Assembly: GCA_937898895.1 (NCBI GenBank)
Contig: CALDKL010000488.1
Location: 1-9,826, forward strand
Direction of reading: 5' to 3'
Source of the DNA: an uncultured Verrucomicrobiae bacterium
GTDB lineage: Bacteria; Verrucomicrobiota; Verrucomicrobiia; Verrucomicrobiales; DEV007
DNA: 9,826 nucleotides
Shown here: positions 6,067 to 9,826 of the stretch, in pieces
Numbering within the stretch: position 1 is the stretch's first letter
Layout of the letters: each line of letters starts with the position of its first letter
Position numbers and translations under genes: made by a program
The notes under the pieces: model-generated
The model's database searches: none
What the model was told of the DNA's origin: nothing
What the model saw: the letters and a program-made list of their open reading frames with translations, nothing else

Positions 6067-7062
6067 TCAGAGCCGCCTCGCGACCTCCTTCGCGAAGTAG
6101 GTCAGGATCATGTCCGCTCCGGCGCGTCTGATTCCTAACAACGACTCCATCGCCACGGCTTCCTCGTCGATCCAGCCGTCCTTCGCGGCGGATTTGATCA
6201 TGAGATACTCTCCGCTGACCTGGTAGGCGGCAATGGGGAGGTCGAAGGCCTCGCGGAGGGCGCGGATGATGTCGAGGTAGGGCCCCGCCGGTTTCACCAT
6301 GAGGATGTCGGCCCCTTCGGCGGCGTCGAGTTCGGCTTCCCGCAGCGCCTCGCGCCGATTTGCGGGATCCATCTGGTAGGTCTTCTTGTCGCCCGCTTTG
6401 GGGGCCGAGTCGAGGGCACCGCGAAAAGGACCGTAGTAGGCGGAGGCATACTTTGCGGTGTAGCTGAGGATGGAGACCTCTTCGTGTCCGTTGGCATCGA
6501 GGGCGGCGCGGATCTGCCCGACCCGGCCGTCCATCATGTCGCTGGGAGAGACCACGTCGGCCCCGGCGGCGGCATGGCAGAGTGCCTGGCGACAGAGGAT
6601 GGACACGGTCGCGTCGTTGAGGATCTTCAGGTCGCCGGAAGGGGTGTGTTCGACGATGCCGTCGTGGCCGTCGGAATTGTACGGATCGAGCGCCACGTCG
6701 GTGACGACCGCCATGCCGGGAAAAGAGGACTTCACCGCACGGATCGCCCGGGGGATGAGGCCGTCGGGATTGTGGCACTCCTCGGCCCGCGGAGACTTGA
6801 GGGTATCTTCGATTTTGGGAAAGAAGACGACGGCGCGCACCCCGGCCTTCCACGCCTCTCCGACCTCGCCGAGGAGACCCTCGAGGCTCCATCGATGGCA
6901 GCCGGGCATGGAGGCGATGGGCACGTTGTCAGGCTCGGCGTGGAGAAAAAGCGGATAGATCAGGTCCGCCGGATGCAGGATCGTCTCCCGGACGAGTCCA
7001 CGCACGGATTCGCTCTTCCGGTTGCGGCGGGGGCGGATGGGCAGATTCAGTTTTTCGGACAT
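6067..7062 (-). CDS. hemB: Delta-aminolevulinic acid dehydratase (porphobilinogen synthase), magnesium-type
   Basis: Condenses two 5-aminolevulinate molecules to porphobilinogen, the first common step to haem and other tetrapyrroles; cytoplasmic, typically octameric. 331 residues, normal length. The two catalytic lysines are visible: K204 in SYTAKYASAYYGPFR, and the Schiff-base K257 in ILMVKPAGPYLD. The metal-site loop reads TDVALDPY...GHDG (121-135). The three Cys of zinc enzymes are replaced by A124, D126 and D134, the pattern of zinc-independent, magnesium-using enzymes such as that of Pseudomonas. Other family blocks are RRNRKSESVRGLVRET, DVVSPSDMMDGRVGQIR and YQVSGEYLMI. The ATG at 7062 lies inside the 3' end of cysS (16-base overlap, different frame), with a good Shine-Dalgarno 8 bases upstream. 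This suggests translational coupling and one cysS-hemB transcript. Confidence 0.97.
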   Translation of the reverse strand: MSEKLNLPIRPRRNRKSESVRGLVRETILHPADLIYPLFLHAEPDNVPIASMPGCHRWSLEGLLGEVGEAWKAGVRAVVFFPKIEDTLKSPRAEECHNPDGLIPRAIRAVKSSFPGMAVVTDVALDPYNSDGHDGIVEHTPSGDLKILNDATVSILCRQALCHAAAGADVVSPSDMMDGRVGQIRAALDANGHEEVSILSYTAKYASAYYGPFRGALDSAPKAGDKKTYQMDPANRREALREAELDAAEGADILMVKPAGPYLDIIRALREAFDLPIAAYQVSGEYLMIKSAAKDGWIDEEAVAMESLLGIRRAGADMILTYFAKEVARRL

Positions 7063-8492
7063 AAGTCGTATCCTTCCCGGTTGTCTTTGACCTCCCACCC
7101 GAGGGCGGTGATTTCGGCGCGGAGCCGATCGGCCTCGGGCCAGTTCTTTGCGGCCTTGGCCGCTCGGCGTTCTTCCGCGAGGGCGATTACCTCACTCGGT
7201 GCCGCGGCGGACTCTCCTTCGCCTGCGGCGGGCAGGATCAGCCCGAGGGCCGCGAGGACACGGTGGAAACCGCGCCGTTCGCGTGCTGCCTCCTCCGGGG
7301 ACAGGGAGGAGGCATCGAGCGCCTTGATTGTCGTGAAGACCCGGCCGAGGGCTTCGGGGGTGTTCAGATCGTTCCGAAGAGACTCGAGGGCACTCTGGAA
7401 AGAGGCTTCTTCGCTCGCCGCGAGGAGATCGTCGTAGGTGGGCGTGTCAGGATTGCCGCTCCGCTCCGAGAGCGCCGCATCGAATTTCGCGAGCCGCTGC
7501 AGCGCCTGGCGTGCGCCGAGGAGGGCGGGGAACGACTCGTTCCCTTCCGCATCCTTAGCGACGAAATTGAGCGGTTGCCGGTACTGCGCCGAGATCAGCA
7601 CATAGCGGAGTTCCGCCGGGGAGAATCCTGCCTTTTCAATCTGATCGAGCGTGTAAAAATTGCCGAGGCTCTTCGACATTTTCCCTCCGTCGACGAGCAG
7701 GTGGGTGAGGTGGAACCAGTGGTCCGCCATGACCTGACCGGTGCAGGCCTCGCTCTGGGCGATCTCGTTCTCATGGTGAGGGAAGACAAGATCCACACCG
7801 CCGGAGTGGAGGTCGAAACGATCTCCGAGGTATTCACGGCACATCGCGGAGCACTCGAGATGCCAACCGGGGCGTCCCTGGCCCCAGGGGCTTTCCCAGT
7901 AGTTTTCCCCGTCCTCGGGCCGACGAGCTTTCCAGAGGGCGAAGTCGGCGACGGAGTCCTTATCGTACTCGTCGTCGACCACCGCCCCGGAGGCTCCCTC
8001 CTTCAGTTCGCGATGCTCGAGGCGGGATAGGCGACCATACGCCTTGAAGCTCGAGACGCGGTAGTAGACCGAGCCATCCGACGAGGCATACGCGTGGCCT
8101 TTTTCCATCAGTTCCGCAATCATCGCGATCTGATGGGGAATGTGGTCAACCGCGCCTGGCTCCAGGTGCGGACGAAGCAAATTGAGTTGATCGCAGTCGG
8201 CGTGAAAGCGGTCGCGCCAATGATCGGTGAAAGCCCGCAAGGTCGTGCCGACGGCCTGGGAATCCCGAATCGTCTTGTCGTCGAGATCCGTCAGGTTGCG
8301 CACATGGAAGGTCGCCTGGCCCGAAAGCTCCAGGCTGCGCCGAAAGACGTCCTGGAGCACGAAGGTGCGGAAGTTCCCAATATGGGCGGGTCCGTACACG
8401 GTCGGTCCGCAGCAATAAAAACGGAAGGTCTTTCCACCGCGGGGCACCAAATCGCGCACCGTGCGGGTCATCGTGTCGAACAATCTCATCAT
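7047..8492 (-). CDS. cysS: Cysteinyl-tRNA synthetase
   Basis: Class I aminoacyl-tRNA synthetase charging tRNA-Cys with cysteine using ATP; cytoplasmic, essential. 481 residues, close to the usual length of about 460. The Rossmann catalytic domain starts near residue 22. The HIGH motif reads HIGN (37-40) in the block YCCGPTVYGPAHIGNFRTF, and the KMSKS motif is exact (271-275). Zinc ligands are visible: C28, C214 (HLECSAM), then His and Glu in PHHENEIAQSE (H239/H240, E243), which give cysteine specificity. NLTDLDDK (66-73) is the CysRS-typical loop. A helical DALR-like domain follows (about 355-420), and the C-terminal segment 435-468 resembles the anticodon-binding end. The start is ambiguous between two adjacent ATGs (8492 or 8489); only a weak TGGA precedes them. 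Earlier in-frame ATGs add a non-conserved leader. Its 3' end overlaps hemB by 16 bases. Confidence 0.96.
   Translation of the reverse strand: MMRLFDTMTRTVRDLVPRGGKTFRFYCCGPTVYGPAHIGNFRTFVLQDVFRRSLELSGQATFHVRNLTDLDDKTIRDSQAVGTTLRAFTDHWRDRFHADCDQLNLLRPHLEPGAVDHIPHQIAMIAELMEKGHAYASSDGSVYYRVSSFKAYGRLSRLEHRELKEGASGAVVDDEYDKDSVADFALWKARRPEDGENYWESPWGQGRPGWHLECSAMCREYLGDRFDLHSGGVDLVFPHHENEIAQSEACTGQVMADHWFHLTHLLVDGGKMSKSLGNFYTLDQIEKAGFSPAELRYVLISAQYRQPLNFVAKDAEGNESFPALLGARQALQRLAKFDAALSERSGNPDTPTYDDLLAASEEASFQSALESLRNDLNTPEALGRVFTTIKALDASSLSPEEAARERRGFHRVLAALGLILPAAGEGESAAAPSEVIALAEERRAAKAAKNWPEADRLRAEITALGWEVKDNREGYDLCPKN
7071..7077 (-). promoter_or_regulatory. Ribosome-binding site of hemB inside cysS
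   Basis: GGAAGGA on the minus strand lies 8 bases before the hemB ATG at 7062 and within the last codons of cysS. It is the best Shine-Dalgarno in the window; it fixes the hemB start and supports independent or coupled reinitiation. Confidence 0.7.
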
Positions 8493-8580
8493 CGGCAATT
8501 CCAGGGGAAATCGGGAAAAAGGAACAAAAGGACGGCGCAAGCCCCGATTTTGCAAGGAATTCACGTTTTGAACGGGAAAG

Positions 8581-8594
8581 TGCCGAATTCGGCA
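8581..8594. repeat. 14-base perfect palindrome upstream of cysS
   Basis: TGCCGAA-TTCGGCA is a gapless dyad lying 89 bases before the cysS start and 114 bases before the FHA gene. Its placement between divergent genes fits a protein-binding operator. As RNA it would form only a 5-bp hairpin with an AATT loop; on the plus strand a loose T-rich stretch follows, so a weak terminator is another reading. Confidence 0.45.
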
Positions 8595-8669
8595 AAATTC
8601 TTATTTTTTAGAAAAACTGCATTATTAAGAGTCATTTGTTCAATTTGGTCTTTCCACGCTGACAAAAAT

Positions 8670-8699
8670 TTGTTACCGTGTCGTCCCGTTTTCTAAAAT
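8670..8699 (+). promoter_or_regulatory. Candidate promoter of the FHA gene, close to its ATG
   Basis: TTGTTA (8670-8675, four of six consensus bases) and TAAAAT (8694-8699, five of six) are separated by 18 bases. The -10 box ends only 8 bases before the ATG at 8708, so transcription from it would start at or next to the start codon. This fits the absence of a Shine-Dalgarno and suggests a leaderless mRNA. Assigned by eye. Confidence 0.4.
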
Positions 8700-8707
8700 T
8701 TTCTCCT

Positions 8708-9826
8708 ATGGCCCTGAAACTTGTGGTGACAACGAACGTCGATGGAGACGTTTTTGAACTGCTTCTAAAAAATCCACGGTACTCGGTGGGGAGACGCAAT
8801 GACAATGATCTCCGGGTCAAGGAAACCTACATTTCGAGTTACCATGCCGAACTGGTTCGAGGAGAAGACGGCGAGTATTATTTGTCCGATCTCGATTCGA
8901 GCAACGGCACGTTTCTGAATGGTCGCCGGATTGTCTCGAGGGAACTCGTCAAGGCGGGTGACTTTATCAAATTCGGCATTCTCAAGGTCGCAGTACAGGA
9001 GCATTCCGACGGAGAGCCCAAAATCGTCTCCCTGAAAGACCGCCCCGCCTTCGCGAAAAAGAATTCTTCGAACACCGCCGCCATCGCTGTGGAGAAGTCG
9101 ACTGGCCCGGTCGCCACCCTCGTCGCCACTCCTCCCGCTGCGGTCCCGGATCGGGCGACTTCGGAACATCGGCAGGATGAACTTGCGAAAACGATCCTGG
9201 AGAAGGATCTGGCCGAGTGGAAAGAACGGTTTCAACGCGAAAGCGAAAAGGCGGCGAAGGCCAGGAGCGAGGTTTCCGAACTCGAAACGAAACTCCGCGC
9301 ACATGAGGAGGAACTGTCCGGTCTCCGGGCGGAATGCAAAACTCTCGCGAAGCAGGCTGAAGCAGGGAAGACGCTCGACTCCTCCCTGAGCGAGCGCGAA
9401 AGCGAACTGAAGGAGGTCCGTCGTCAACTCGAATCCGTTTCCGAGGAACTGGCTGATCGTCGACGCGAAAATGCCGCCCGGGATGCCGAACTCGAAACGC
9501 TGCGTCAATCCATCGCCGCAGCGGAGGGCGCCGTCCGTGAGCAAAGCGAGAAGCGTGCCGTCGCAGAGCGCGATCTGAAGGCAGCGGCGCTGGACCTGGA
9601 GTCGCGCATGGCCGAACTCGCCGCCGTTGTCGAGGAACGCGATCATCTCCGGGACAGCCTCACCTCGAAAGAAGGCGACCTGGCCGCCTCCGCCAAAGAA
9701 GTGGCGAAACTTGCTCTCCTTGCCACCACGGTCGCGACGCTCGAGAGTCGACTGGCTGACGCCCAGGCCAGGACCGAAGAGAGTCGTGTCGCCTGCGATA
9801 CCCTCTCTGCAAGCCTGAGGGACAGC
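8708..9826 (+). CDS. FHA-domain protein with long coiled coil, 3' partial
   Basis: 373 residues are visible and the frame is still open at the window end. Residues 1-97 form a forkhead-associated domain, a phosphothreonine-peptide binding module: YSVGRRNDNDL with G28 and R29, YISSYHAEL with the S43-x-x-H46 signature, then SDLDSSNGTFLNGRRI with N66, G67, N71 and G72. All key FHA residues are present, so ligand binding should be intact. Residues 98-153 are a low-complexity linker rich in Ala, Pro, Lys and Ser. From 155 to the end the chain is a near-continuous heptad-type coiled coil rich in Glu, Lys, Arg, Ala and Leu, with no Pro. There is no signal peptide and no membrane helix so far. The expected role is a cytoplasmic scaffold recruited by Ser/Thr phosphorylation; no kinase or phosphatase is in the window. 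The ATG at 8708 sits directly before the first FHA strand (MALKLVV) and lacks a Shine-Dalgarno. Confidence 0.9.
   Translation, partial: MALKLVVTTNVDGDVFELLLKNPRYSVGRRNDNDLRVKETYISSYHAELVRGEDGEYYLSDLDSSNGTFLNGRRIVSRELVKAGDFIKFGILKVAVQEHSDGEPKIVSLKDRPAFAKKNSSNTAAIAVEKSTGPVATLVATPPAAVPDRATSEHRQDELAKTILEKDLAEWKERFQRESEKAAKARSEVSELETKLRAHEEELSGLRAECKTLAKQAEAGKTLDSSLSERESELKEVRRQLESVSEELADRRRENAARDAELETLRQSIAAAEGAVREQSEKRAVAERDLKAAALDLESRMAELAAVVEERDHLRDSLTSKEGDLAASAKEVAKLALLATTVATLESRLADAQARTEESRVACDTLSASLRDS

Larger units (their letters stand above)
8493..8707. other. AT-rich divergent intergenic region between cysS and the FHA gene
   Basis: 215 bases between outward-facing genes. From about 8595 to 8705 the base composition turns clearly AT-rich against GC-rich surroundings, with runs of T and A, as expected for a promoter region. 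It carries a 14-base perfect palindrome (8581-8594) and a candidate plus-strand promoter (8670-8699). I could not find a -35/-10 pair of good spacing for cysS. Open frames that cross it are antisense shadows of cysS. Confidence 0.55.

Noticed and set aside
6484..8030. Long plus-strand open frames (6484-7437 and 7263-8030) opposite hemB and cysS
   Set aside because: Both lie antisense to genes with intact catalytic motifs; their products show no domain and are typical shadows.
8765..9646. 293-residue minus-strand open frame opposite the FHA gene
   Set aside because: The plus strand encodes an intact FHA domain and coiled coil here; the antisense product has no recognisable motif and mirrors the coiled-coil codons.
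1..9826. Mobile element, phage, defence system or CRISPR array
   Set aside because: No transposase, integrase, nuclease, toxin-antitoxin pair, terminal repeats or regularly spaced repeats; gene content and composition are even apart from the AT-rich stretch before the FHA gene.

Overview
This window looks like ordinary chromosomal DNA from a free-living, GC-rich Gram-negative-type bacterium. My best guess is the Verrucomicrobiota/PVC group, at moderate confidence. The reasons are the mix of a DUF3127-type SSB-like protein, an FHA plus coiled-coil protein, a tandem TM2 protein and a cytoplasmic TPR protein, together with poor Shine-Dalgarno signals on several genes. No marker gene here proves the taxonomy. 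I see no transposase, integrase, phage gene, CRISPR array, tRNA or rRNA.

Layout from left to right. (1) 1-1141 (+): exported PpiC-type peptidyl-prolyl isomerase, cut at its 5' end by the window edge. (2) 1142-1538: about 400 bases without a convincing gene, carrying a run of small inverted repeats. (3) 1539-2561 (+): secreted helical protein of unknown function. (4) Three minus-strand genes follow: an SSB-like OB-fold protein (2589-3023), a double TM2 membrane protein (3093-3539) and a TPR protein (3753-5177). (5) 5178-5444: divergent control region with a perfect 10-bp inverted repeat. (6) 5445-6050 (+): rdgB/HAM1-type nucleotide-pool pyrophosphatase. (7) Minus-strand pair hemB (6067-7062) and cysS (7047-8492), overlapping by 16 bases and probably co-transcribed. 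(8) 8493-8707: AT-rich divergent intergenic region. (9) 8708-9826 (+): FHA-domain protein with a long coiled coil, open at the right edge.

Housekeeping functions (protein folding in the envelope, nucleotide-pool cleaning, porphyrin synthesis, Cys-tRNA charging) are mixed with poorly characterised proteins. Only cysS-hemB looks firmly coupled at the translational level. The three genes from TPR to SSB-like could be one minus-strand unit, but their 213 and 69 base gaps, each holding a hairpin, make this uncertain.

I did not find a clear undescribed multi-gene system. The items most worth a second look are the 10-bp inverted repeat before rdgB, the clustered stem-loops after the PpiC gene, the SSB-style acidic tip on the DUF3127-like protein, the possibly leaderless FHA/coiled-coil gene, and the uncharacterised secreted protein at 1539-2561.
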